A stretch of 64,000 bases of DNA, taken from positions 92,063 through 156,062 of the forward strand of contig JASANG010002091.1 of the NCBI GenBank assembly GCA_030248215.1, written 5' to 3'. The notes beneath the pieces were generated by a model. That model made no database searches, had not been told where the DNA came from, and worked only from the letters and a program-made list of their open reading frames with translations. The DNA is from Enoplolaimus lenunculus. Its lineage: Eukaryota; Nematoda; Enoplea; Enoplida; Thoracostomopsidae. Shown piece after piece: positions 1 through 10,961 of the stretch (position 1 is its first letter; every line of letters starts with the position of its first letter). A program made the translations under genes and the position numbers.

Positions 1-52
1 GCCGTGTTTGCCATAAAAAAATAACCGATAGGCGGTAGCCTGCACTGACTCC

Positions 53-170
53 TACACTGCAAAACATGGTGAGTCAAATTGACTCTCTCCGAAATAGACG
101 TTTCCGGAGTACACAAAGTGAGTCAAAATTCAACTCCGCGAGACTCAAATTCGAGGCACTGAGTGTGTAG
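53..170. mobile_element. Degraded GAGTCAA-type palindromic MITE
   Basis: The stretch begins CACTGCAAAA..TGGTGAGTCA after a TA and contains alternating GAGTCAA and TTGACTC blocks. The same arrangement is found in better copies at 59938-60146 and 51697-51989. The second arm is eroded, so the right boundary is approximate. Confidence 0.55.
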
Positions 171-493
171 AAACTTAAACTTTACCTCAGGGCTACGGGG
201 CTGCATTTGTTGAACACTGTTGTAATTTCAGTGACCATCAAAAATACTACATTTCCCAATAAATACTGTTCAAGACAGGAGACAAAGACGATTGAGACAT
301 AAACAACGAATCAAAATTTTACGTCCCTTGTTTCTTCGAAAAAAACTACAATAATTTTAATTTTACCTCAAAAAATTGCCGTGTCATTCTAATGTACTTA
401 GTATTTATGTCAGAATACGTACATACTCAAGACGAAAAATGCTAAATTGTATTTGCATTGTTTATCATATAAAAACAAATTTTATACATGTAA

Positions 494-665
494 GGCCAAT
501 GTTACTTTAAGGGGCGTAACAATAGATTAAACGTATTCCTAAGCCTAAGCCTAAGCGTTGCAAAAATGTGTTCCTAAGTCTAAGCAAAATCATTTAATCC
601 AGAATCTAAACCTACTCTTTTATAGACCCACCAGCAACCTGGACGCCCCAAAAGTAACATGGGCC
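494..665. mobile_element. CCTAAG-array MITE, hAT-like, with target duplication
   Basis: The left end reads GGCCAATGTTACTTTAAGGG and the right end is its imperfect inverted copy (AAAAGTAACATGGGCC). CATGTAA occurs directly on both sides (487-493 and 666-672), a 7-8 bp target duplication. The interior contains (CCTAAG)n blocks separated by GCGTTGCAAAAATG. No coding capacity. Family copies recur at 26502, 54830 and 62121. Confidence 0.8.
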
Positions 666-1088
666 CATGTAAATGCACGTCAAGTCTGCTGACTGAGCTT
701 GGGACACTTTCCCAAATTTTCCTACCACATGCCAGTTTGTTTAGCATTTAACCTAAAATATTTTAAAATTGCACAACACTTTAAGGGTAAAAAATGACAA
801 AAAGTTTCGCACAAGTATACCTACGTACCCACCGCTTATATCCGGCATATTACCGCCAATGGTACGCATATCAATGCATAAAACACACTAGAAACAAATT
901 AGCAACCATGATAAAAAAAAGAAAATAATACAAAACGAGGAAATAAAGATAAAAAATTGAGTGAAGAAGGCCAATAACAGACAAAGCAATTATTATGCGA
1001 AAATGGACAGAGAAACATGATATGCAATGTAAATCATATATATATATATAGAATAAAAATATTAATTTCAAAAGTCTATCCAATCCAA

Positions 1089-1290
1089 GGCAAATGTATA
1101 GAACAGGGCCGTAACAGTAGTACAATCATATTCCTATAGCAGTATAAACATATTCCTAAGCTTGATCCTAACCGTAAAGATGCGCTTATATCTAAATCTA
1201 AGCAAATAAAATTAGTGTAAAGGTTTAGCTCACTTTATTGCAGTCCCACAGAAAAACGTTCCGCCCCTGATCTTTACACGAGCTCAGCCC
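1089..1290. mobile_element. CCTAAG-array MITE, second terminal subtype
   Basis: The ends contain GTATAGAACAGGGCCGTAAC and the inverse GTTCCGCCCCTGATC. The interior is a decayed CCTAAG/TCTAAG array. Related copies with the same ends lie at 28682, 51152 and 61515. No coding potential. Confidence 0.6.
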
Positions 1291-1502
1291 AAGAGGAACA
1301 CACATTTTTACTAGACCTACATATATTAAGATAGCATGATTTATATGTAATAATTTTCTCGCTATACCAGTGAGCTATTTTGTTTGAAAGATAATTTACT
1401 GGCTTCTGACTAAAAAATCTCTAGCACATATCCACTGGATATGCTTTCGAAAGCTTTTGAGTCTAAAGTCAGAGTAAATTGTCAGTCAAACAACTCAAAT
1501 CA

Positions 1503-1692
1503 TTAAACTGCAATTAATTACTGATAAGTTGGCTCATCGAAAGTAATTTTATATAGTTAAATAATACAGAATTTGTATGCAACGTATCACAAAAAGTTAG
1601 TTTTAAACTAAAATTTCAAAATTCCGAAAACGGAACTGGAACTCGTTTTGAATCGGAATTCTAATCGAAATCGTAATTTCGGTTGCACCCTG
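1503..1692 (-). mobile_element. hAT MITE fragment, GGAATCGG family
   Basis: This is one terminal half of the family seen intact at 4085-4506. It runs inverted and ends in GTTGCACCCTG at 1692, with degenerate AATCGGAATT subterminal units. The other half is missing at this site. Confidence 0.65.
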
Positions 1693-2254
1693 CCATTTAA
1701 TACACATTCTTTTATGAATTTTGAAATATCTTAATTTACCTATGTATTTGCTAAGTTAGACTCAAAAGTCAAATGTTAATATTCTTCAAATTCACTAAGT
1801 ACAGGTTGAATATTTTGTAATTTTTAAAACTTGTGTCCTTGAATGATTTCTTTCTTTATTTTAAAAAGTATTTTTTAATTATTTTAATTGCTTACAATGG
1901 TCCGTATAAAAGTTCAATATGAAGACAATTGACAAGCGTTGTCCTGACCCTAAGCCTGAGCATGCGAGGGTGAATTGTACAAGAGCCAAATTTAGCGTCA
2001 CATCTAATTTCTGACAAATTTTGCCAACTTAAACACAAATACAGCAAAAAGTGTCTGAACACAGTCTACATCACAGACAAAACCAAGGCGAGTATATTAT
2101 GCTAATACAGATGCCTCATGTTATTTTTAGAGCCGTCCTGTTTTTTGCACGACTGCAATAGAGTATAATAATATATTTTAGACTATTTTTGCTTCCGCTT
2201 CCGTTTAACAGTTGTTTTTACGATTAGGCTTAGCAAAAATTTTACATCATTCAT

Positions 2255-2517
2255 CTATTAAATTGTTTTCGATAAGTTAACGTATCACTAATTGATTGTA
2301 GTTTAGGTTTACAGAGCCAAAAATGATTGCCAGCCAATTTGTTCATGCGACGTTTTTGAGAATTGTTGCCAGCCAACAGACACTCGAAATCAATATTATA
2401 CTTGTTAATACAAATTATCCGCATAGTCACAAATGTTGTAGTTCCGATTCTGATTCCGATTCCTGTATAACTTTGTTCTTCCGATTCCGATATAATCCTG
2501 TTCCGCTCTGCACTCTG
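2255..2517 (+). mobile_element. hAT MITE fragment, GGAATCGG family
   Basis: It matches the right half of the 4085-4506 element: the TTGCCAGCCAA block, the tandem GATTCCGATTC units and the terminus GCACTCTG. An open frame in it is chance reading through the element. Confidence 0.6.
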
Positions 2518-3201
2518 AGGCTTAGAAATATGTACGTATGATTAGTCTACAGTGACGGACCTAAAAGTAACACTGGCCAAACAAATTATGAATGAGAATG
2601 ATAAAAACTATATATTTTAATACACACAACACAGAACATAATCACAACCTGTCATCCAAGGCGTATACATCATAGCAAATAAGATCCAAACTGAAATTTG
2701 TGCCTAACTTTGGGTACGTAGCAGTTTACCATTAGGCTACGTTATTAGGCTCGTTCATAAATACAAGTAAGTGCAATTATGCAATTAATCCCGGACTGTC
2801 TGGTTTGGATTTATTCTTAGGCTTCCGCTTAGGTTAAGTTTAAATATATAGGCTTATCAGGCTTAGCTAAGAACATCATTGCAAGATTCGCAGTCCTAGT
2901 CTTGCATGCTTGATGCTGCATTTGAAATAGATCATTCTATTCTGGGTTGGTCCGGGCATTATTGTAATACGGGACCCGAAAATTCCCAAAGGCAGAATCC
3001 GGACTCGAAAATTTTCGGCAAACCCAGGTCCACATCTGAATGCCAGAAACCTTTATCTGGCCCCACACTTGATAACACTTCTTAGGTTTCACGATTTTGG
3101 TCGTACATTAAAACAGTAATAACCAGTAAATGATTTTAATGCACTAAATTTAACCCTTAATTACAAGGCATGAAGTGCGTTTTTTGCAACGTTTACTATG
3201 A

Positions 3202-3539
3202 CCAAGAGTGGATAATGGTTTCAACAAGAGTATGCAAAAGGGTACATTCTGTGTAGAAAAGAATGTACCCAGCGCACGTTGCGTTTTTGGCCGACCCCCT
3301 TAATTAAGGGGGGTCAAGGTTGACAATTTTTTCAATTTTACACGTTCAAATATTGCAGCTGTAAAGTAACTCCGTATCTAATTTTCAAAGCATGCGCATT
3401 CTACGTTTCAAATATCAACTACTCCCCCCTCTAAATATGGGGTGGGGGTCGGCCAAAAATGCAACGCCCGGTGATACATTTTGTACCACACAAATTTCGG
3501 TAGCTGCACACTCTTGTTAGAGTAATCATTCACTCTTGC
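3202..3539. mobile_element. Fold-back element with CCAAGAGTGGAT ends
   Basis: Long imperfect inverted repeats start CCAAGAGTGGATAAT and end ATTCACTCTTG. Inside them are a GGGTACATTCTGTGTA block and a conserved TTGCGTTTTTGGCCGACCCC block with its inverse GGGGGTCGGCCAAAAATGC. Related copies lie at 14529-14860 (LACTB intron) and 36084-36421 (ADAM intron). No open reading frame. Confidence 0.75.
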
Positions 3540-4084
3540 TATAACCAATTATTGTCACATTAAAAATATTTCACATTTAATTTAAATATAATCATAATAT
3601 GACTGCATATGTTTTGAATTTTATCGACTGTTGTAAAAAAATTAAGTTCAAATCCTTTATTCAAGCATAAAAATTGCAATAGGAAACTTATACTAATGTT
3701 TGTCACACTTTAGGCACTAAACACATTTACAATTATTGCATAAAACAGCACAAATAAGGCAAAATATAGACATTTTAAATTTTGATGCAATTTCACAGTT
3801 GTTTTTGCAATTTTTTGCACAAGTTTTGCGTCTAACAGGTCAAAATGATGATATGATGCGAATACGTAAATACAATGTTTCAATTAATGCACGACGTTCA
3901 CAATAATTATGTCAACAATGTCACAAACATTCTTCAAAATAATCTTCAAATAACACAATATGAAAGTCATGTAAGTCTTATAACAGAAGACCGACGCTAT
4001 GACTTTTCGACAATTTCAGTAACGATTAAACATGGGTCAATACCGGCCTAATAACCTAAGATAATACAAAAAGAGTCTCTGATA

Positions 4085-4506
4085 CATGGTGCAACCGGAA
4101 TTCTGAATCCGGCTGGAATTCCGATTCAAAACGAGTTCCAATTCCGTTTCCGATTGCACTATCAATCGGAGTCGGAATTTTGAAATTTTAATTTTAGTAT
4201 TATTTGTTGTGATACGTTGCATAAAAATACTGTATTATTTATCTATTTAATTCTTACTTTCGATGATTTAACTTAACAATAATTGATTGCAGTTTAGCTT
4301 TACAGAATCAAAAATCAACGCCAATTTGCTCATGCAATCTTTTTGAAAATTGTTGCCAAATGCCAGCCAACAGACACACTAAATCAACATAAATACCAAT
4401 ACTAATTATACGTACTGTCACAAAATTTAGTTTCGATTCCGATTACACTTCCGGTATAAATTTGCTGGTCGGATTCCGGTATAATCCAGTTCCTCTCTGG
4501 ACCCTG
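4085..4506 (+). mobile_element. Complete hAT MITE, GGAATCGG family
   Basis: It is bounded by a perfect 8-bp target duplication CTCTGATA (4077-4084 and 4507-4514). The termini are CATGGTGCAACCGGAATTC and TGGACCCTG, an imperfect form of the CAGGGTGC terminus shared by other elements here. The 8-bp duplication and terminus are typical of non-autonomous hAT elements. Subterminal GGAATTCCGATT-like units sit at both ends. No transposase. Confidence 0.88.
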
Positions 4507-5226
4507 CTCTGATAAAATAGTGACAGTAGTATGAAGGTACGTGAAGTCTAATGTTGTCGATAGATTTCAAGTAGGCTACGTTTAATCGAGCACTGGTTTT
4601 CTACAAAATACAAAAATTATGACTTACGCAATATATACACAACCAAAATAAATACATACTGCGTTTTTACATAATTGCTCAACCGTTTCTATCCCTATCT
4701 GTAAAACATTTTAGCTGAACTGAATAAGATTTTTACTAACAAACCAGGCTCTGCAGCGGTAGAAATTTTTTAAACGATTTAAGATTGAGAAACCAATCGT
4801 AAACCCATACCAGATTTTTTTGCAAGCTACAACTCAACGAAAACTATCAGTTAAGCTGTCAAGTTTGATAGAAAGACTCGAATTGTTGTTTCTGAAAAAT
4901 CAAATCATACTACAGCCGATTTTGTAAAATGTTCTACTTACGAATTACACGAAACAACCGTGTTTTGTAGTTCTTCACAAACATTTCACAAGAGATATTT
5001 CAAATTCCTCTGTTTCAAGGAACAGTGTATTCGCAACTGTGTATAGCAGCCTTCACCGATCTGAAAATCTGCACAGAATCAGACTAATTCAAGCGCAAAA
5101 ATGTATTAAATGTAAAGCCTCCTTGATCATCGGCTCTTAAGTTGCACAGCAATCACTAACTGGCGATAGATGCTACACACATCTGAGAATGTTGGCAAAA
5201 GACGTAAATAATCCCCAAAGATTTAC

Positions 5227-8200
5227 CTACCAAAACAGTTGCCAACAAGATTTTGGAGGCCGGTCGAAATGTGCTTTTTGGATGTATTGGCACAAACACT
5301 GGGAATGAGCGCAGTGTAGGGGTGAAAATTCACTGACACCTTCAATTGGTCTTGTTGGAAACTTGATAATTCGTCGAAACAAATCTTTCACATACTGTTG
5401 ACTGTACTGCAGGACTAGACGTTCTGCGTGCTCCTACAACCAACATAAACATATCAGCCAATGTTTATTAACGGAGGCTTTTATTCTTATACTTAATAAG
5501 TATGCTACTATAGTTAACATGGTCCTAGATATTAATACTAACCAAAATGATTGCAATATGTGCACTTGACTTGAAGCAACTATCGCGCATTTTCATGTTT
5601 GAACAAGTTTCAACTCATTTGATCTCTGACAAAATGTATAGTTAAGGAACCAACCTGCAAGGTAACCGAACCTGGCGCATCCTCCCCACCACGTTGGCGA
5701 ATATTTTGGCCAATATGAGGTTGAAGTTGGTCAGCTTGCCGCAGCCGTTGCATAAGTATAGGCTAAAAGCAAAACAAAACATCAAATTAACGACAATGCA
5801 ACGGGTTGAAAATTTCAAAACCAGGTTTTATTGTGCTAAAATCAGTGCGAAAGCACATTCAATTAAAATATTTGCACACTTCTGTACGCATGTTTTCTTA
5901 AATATATACTGGCATGAGATTGCGCATAAGTGCTTGTGGTGGCTCAGTTACCATAGGCGTTCAGGGCGCGACACGTACGGCAGGGATAGAACTGAATATC
6001 CGGTTCCAGTTACATATTCGGCAAACACTGACATTCGCATCGGATACAGCATATTTGCGTTAGTCAACAATTAGTTTTAAATTACTGAAAATATGTTTTG
6101 CACGAATTAAATACTACATACCAATAGAGCACAAAATTATAAACTATATCCGGTTAGCATCCGGTTCCGGTCAATTATTTACTATTCGGCTCCGGTATCC
6201 GATAAAATTAATATCCGATCGATCACTGACATACGTAAAATGTAATAATATTAATCTTACAGTAGATTTTAAGCCTTATATAAGAAGTTCAATTTTTCGA
6301 GCTCTGAAATATTTTTCGTTCACTTCAAAAAATGTTCGCACACCCCGCTCAAAATTTGAAAAACCCTATTTCAGAAAAGACAGAACCGATCCAAACATAT
6401 TATGCGAAATAATCAATCAGTATAAACCAACACAAAAATACAAAAAACTAAAATAGCTTTCCAAGAATCTTTTAACAACACTTACCACACATTCTCTTGA
6501 GTTAAAGTACACGTAAATTATCTGAAACAAAAAACTAACACTAATGTTTACAGCAAACATATCTAAAGTTTGATTAATACAGCACTAGAATACCAACGTT
6601 TTTCACATATTTCAAAACCATTGTTCAAAGCCAAAATTTCTCGAAAACACACTTATTGTTTAGCAGAAATTTACGTTTATACATCAAAACCCTTGGAGTA
6701 TTAAACCGACCGAAACTTTGTGACAAGACAGTTGGCCGTGGTCGTCCAATCCCAACAATAGATTATGCGGCACCAGCATTTTGTTGATAGATGCGACACA
6801 TGCTTTTTTTCCTTTGTCTATCTAAATATACCATAATGTTGAAGTATCTTCGATTCTAAATCTACTAGTTTCATTGTACAAGTTATCAGAACTAAAGATA
6901 GATTACAATCATTAATGGTTACCGGTGATTATCAACTAGATTAACACAGATTTAAATTACTTCTCTCGAATTCCAGCATTTGAGACTGTGATAGAATAGA
7001 AAAACAATCAGTAGGAAAGTTTTTCGTCAGATTGCTCGTTGTGTCTAAATATCTTGAGATTCCTCTTATCGACATCTATCATCTATGTTAAACAAAATCC
7101 AACTCCTATGTGTAAGTTTGATTCCTCTTATCGACATCTATCATCTATGTTAAACAAAATCCAACTCCTATGTGTAAGTTTACAGCGGGAAATTACATCT
7201 AAAAGCTCTATGAAAATATGTTCGAATCAAGTTTTTGCCGAAATAACTCGTTCTAGAGAAAATATTATCAATAAACAAATATTACTTTTTTAAAAAATAC
7301 AAACGTTTATTGCTACTAACCTTTATTTTAACCAACATGCACACAAGAATTCCCAATCCAAACACAAAAAACCAAGCCAATACAACACCAAACAAAGGCA
7401 TTCCTGAAAACATGCAAAAAAACTACAATAACAACTCCTACAATTTGAAAATCACAATAGCCACGTCAAATGAATTTTACTTGAAATCGGTGAAACAATT
7501 TTGCCAATTTGGGGCCATGTTGACCCATTCGAACGCTTTACTCACATCTACATACGTATTATTATCTTAATGATTTTAAATTTGTTCAATTTAATTATTA
7601 CGTAATTCAATTAAATTTCTTCAGTTTAAACAATAATCCACTGAAAGCCACAATCTACAATAAAGAAGTCCAAATGAACTTCTGGCTAAAATTTTATGTT
7701 TTACGCAGTGTAGCACTAGAATCCAGCTATTTTTGTTTAAAATTCCAGGTACGTCACTGACTATTAATTCTCGGAATATTGCTACTCTACTTGACGTTCG
7801 TACCTTTAACAACGTGTCTCAAACCGATCAGTATGCCAACTAACGCTAAAAGACAAACAATCATCCACGAAACAATTAGCCTGCGATATAGCACAGCGTA
7901 TGACCGAAATCGATAATCACTGATTAATTTTTCCATTACAACAACGTATTCTTCAACAGGAAGCTATAAAACGAACACGAACAAAATAAATATATAAAGT
8001 CGAAATTTACGTCAACATAATATTGTTGATATTGCGATTTAATTCCGGCCAATAAATTAAAAAAACAAGAAACCTAGATTGAGAATTCTTTAAATAGCTC
8101 GCAAACACTGGTTATGCGACCTTAGATTATATAAACTAAAGACAATAAACTAACAGTTAATTGAGTTGCAGTAAGCGCCGCAGGTATTTTGTATGGATCA

Positions 8201-10045
8201 AAATTTGGAGGTGTGAACCAAGGACAGTTTGTATTAGTTGGTCGAATGTTGGCAAGAATTTTTCCATTCGCTGAAACAATAAGCAATACGAAAATTTTAT
8301 TGACAATGCAAAGCATGATATTTCAGAAACACGTGAAAACCTATGTACAAACAACAGTCGCCATTATATTGACAGCAATACTTAATATCTACAAGTCATT
8401 AGTTGATTATATGATTTGTTAAACTCGTGCAAGCGAACCCAATTCTTCGAAATGTCAACACAATTACCTTTAACAATATTTTCGATTCATCGGTGCAAGC
8501 TACCTAAAACGTTGAAGTAATATGCATAACTAAACATCAACCAACCCAATGTATCTTTTTTGCTTGTTGCATTATTGTTAATATTGCCACTGATGGTACT
8601 TATCACTCCGTTACTATTATTTGTAGCGGTTGTGCGGTAAGCACCATTTGTAACACTGGGTACCGCTACCTTTGCAGATTGCGAAGCAGATGATGTTGCA
8701 AGTGAAACCTTTGGTGCACTATCCTGCAAAACAAATAGAACTAAGCTGTAAACCGATCTCAATGGTTTTGCTTTATTGGCGTCAGGGTGCAACCGGCATT
8801 AAAGTTTAGCGGAACCGGAATTTGAAAAAATTACCGGGAACTGCCGATTCTTTGCCGATACTTTTTGCACATGACAGTCAGTTTGAATACTGATATCATT
8901 TTTGCGTTTGTGTTTGAAAAATTAATTGAAATGATCCGTTCTTCTAAAATTATAATCGTTTTTATAATGGTTAGGGTATAAGTCTTCATATAATGATGTA
9001 ATGTAGTATCCTATAAGCAGGGTGCAACCGAAATTCCGGTTCTGGTTCCGGCATTTTTTCACCTTCCGGTTCCGGTTCCGGTAAATTTTACCGGATTTAA
9101 AAATTCCGGTATTATAATTTGGCCGTTTTCTCAACTTTGCTAATTTTTAAGAATCTCTTTTGAAAGCCACTTGTACTCCGAATATAAGCCATTGATGGTG
9201 GATTTCACTTCAGTCGATGATGAAAATCTAAAATACAACAAATAAAATAAATACCTATGTTCGACTAAGGTTATTTCACAAATAATAGAGCAAAAAATAA
9301 GATTAAAATGACATTTTTGGTGAAATGCATTTTTCACTTTCCGGTTCCGGTTCCGGTAAAATTTTCAAATTCCGGTTCCGGTAAATTGTAATTCCGGTGC
9401 ACCCTGCCTATAAGTAGTAATAACCCCGCGGGTTATAACTACTCCTATATGTTTATTAAGCATGATGTACTAAAGTTGGAATCGGCATCGGTATCGACAA
9501 AATTTCAAAATAAGAACCGGCATCGACAAAATTTCAAAATAACAATCGGCATCGGTATCGACATCGGCAAATATTTTGGTATCGGCACATCCCTAGTTAT
9601 ATATTATACAAATGAAATCTACTTAATTTTTATCGTCATTTTTAGTAAAATATCTTAATTTCCACCGACCAAAATTTAATACTAGAATTTTTAATTCCGG
9701 TAGAAATTTACCGGAACCGAAAGGTGAAAGTTTGCCATAACCGGAACTGAAACCGAAATTCCGGTTGCACGGTGATTGGCGTAAATAATAACACATTTTT
9801 AACTGACCTTGAACCCGTTGAATTCTATCGTTTGACAAAAACATTTACGAAATGCTAGAGAATGCAACATATTATGCATCTTCGAGGCTCAAAATATGTA
9901 GTAAACAAAATGTACTTACCGAATTTATACTTTCATGAGTGCTATTAACTCCCGTATGAGGCTGTGTTATCTCTGTCTCGGTTGTTACTGACTCATCAAA
10001 ACGAACCCAGCGTTGTTGACTTGGAGTTCCGAAATTCGCATCCAT
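5227..10045 (-). CDS. TMEM268: TMEM268-like two-pass membrane protein (9 exons)
   Basis: Minus-strand exons, all GT-AG and phase-consistent: 10045-9920, 8723-8546, 8270-8155, 7963-7804, 7403-7321, 6821-6711 (donor could be 6717), 6521-6486, 5762-5655, 5433-5227, giving about 374 residues (human TMEM268: about 342). The N-terminus is polar and Ser/Asn-rich. A conserved NGKIL..N block (about 103-116) precedes the LPVEEY motif (141-146). Two hydrophobic segments follow at about 169-188 and 198-218. Then come KGKKACVASINKMLVPHNLL, the short YVYFNSRECV exon, and a helical C-terminus ending in CLCQYI and a Cys/Trp-rich end. Order and spacing match my memory of TMEM268 (DUF4481), a protein whose biochemical role I cannot state. 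The ATG at 10045 opens the only frame that joins exon 2. A short extra exon between 6486 and 5762 cannot be excluded. Introns carry MITEs, including a nested pair in intron 1. Confidence 0.78.
7058..7181. repeat. 62-bp tandem duplication in an intron
   Basis: Two essentially identical 62-bp copies (7058-7119 and 7120-7181) begin GATTCCTCTTATCGACATC and end TGTGTAAGTTT. They lie in the TMEM268-like intron between the second membrane-segment exon and the next exon. Near identity suggests a recent event. Confidence 0.85.
8783..9774. mobile_element. hAT MITE, GGAACCGG family, interrupted by a second MITE
   Basis: The outer element starts CAGGGTGCAACCGG and ends CCGGTTGCACGGTG. It is flanked by a perfect 8-bp duplication ATTGGCGT (8775-8782 and 9775-9782). 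Removing the inner element (9018-9406 plus one 8-bp duplication) leaves about 595 bp. Its right arm matches the 23885-24238 copy in inverse orientation. A further patch of CGGCATCGGTATCG repeats lies at 9479-9590. It sits in intron 1 of the TMEM268-like gene. Confidence 0.85.
9018..9406 (-). mobile_element. hAT MITE, GGAACCGG family, nested copy
   Basis: A 389-bp element runs from CAGGGTGCAACC to GGTGCACCCTG with a perfect 8-bp target duplication CCTATAAG (9010-9017 and 9407-9414). Both ends carry tandem TTCCGG units. It is the inverse of the copy at 44995-45337. It lies inside another member of the same superfamily, so it is the younger insertion. Confidence 0.92.
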
Positions 10046-10961
10046 ATGTCAGACGTCATTCAACAAAAATCTTTACTCATTTTGCTCTTAACTTGGCTCT
10101 CGTAACTATAAATTTCTAGTATATAAGTGCTAAATTTGTTAGATATCTACTACTGTATCGGAAAGCTTAACAGGTTAATAAAGATTTGATAACAACACTA
10201 GCTACGTAGATTTCCTAATCACCTACATGGTGCCTATGAAAATGAAAATGTTATTATTACCTATGCTAGTTAAAACGTATTTAAAATCGATATTATGTTT
10301 TATAAATAACTCTATAAAATAATTGTGAACAGATGTAACCTATATGTTTTATAACAACATTTTAAAAGTTTTCGAAGCAGGTGTTTAAGGTTTATATTTT
10401 GTTTATAGTAGGGTGAGACCAGACGTACTGCTCCAGTAATTTTCGCTGGAGGATTCGGCAAGTTTGATACGGAAATGTTACGTACTTCTTCAAAATTGAT
10501 GCTCTACAATCAGCTTGTTTGTATTAACATTGTTGAATGATGTAATTAGAAATTTTGTTTAGTTAGCTAGTGAGCTTATTCTGCACACCAGTAGAATAGT
10601 GCTTTGCTGAAGGTGGAATTGCAGTGAGCTGACCTATTTTGGAAGGGGCATGAGACGGAGTAAGTGAAGGTAGTTGGAGAAGAGCTATAGCTACAAGATT
10701 TATGTCTGACCGCCTTAGTAAGAGTTGTCGGGAACATAAGACCTTCAAGGCCTTGATCTTTAGGACAAACGTGCACCCATAAAATTCGGCAAGATTTTAT
10801 CCGTGTAAATAAGCTTTGAACTGAGGATTGTATGGTTGCTGTTTTGGTAGCTATATATTATGTATGTAGATGCACTGGAATGCGTCTTATTGATTCAACG
10901 TATAGTGTATTTTAGCATTTTGCTGTATATATAGACTACGAGTTTGTTCACTGTATTCAGT
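10046..10961. promoter_or_regulatory. Shared intergenic region between divergent genes
   Basis: This gap of about 0.9 kb separates the start codons of the minus-strand TMEM268-like gene and the plus-strand LACTB gene. It must hold the 5' untranslated regions and probably both promoters. I see no clear TATA box, CpG enrichment or repeat insertion. Its role as a bidirectional promoter is inferred from position alone. Confidence 0.4.

Noticed and set aside
7039-7570. Plus-strand frames over the TMEM268-like gene
   Set aside because: They are shadows of the minus-strand exon at 7321-7403 and of the 62-bp duplication.
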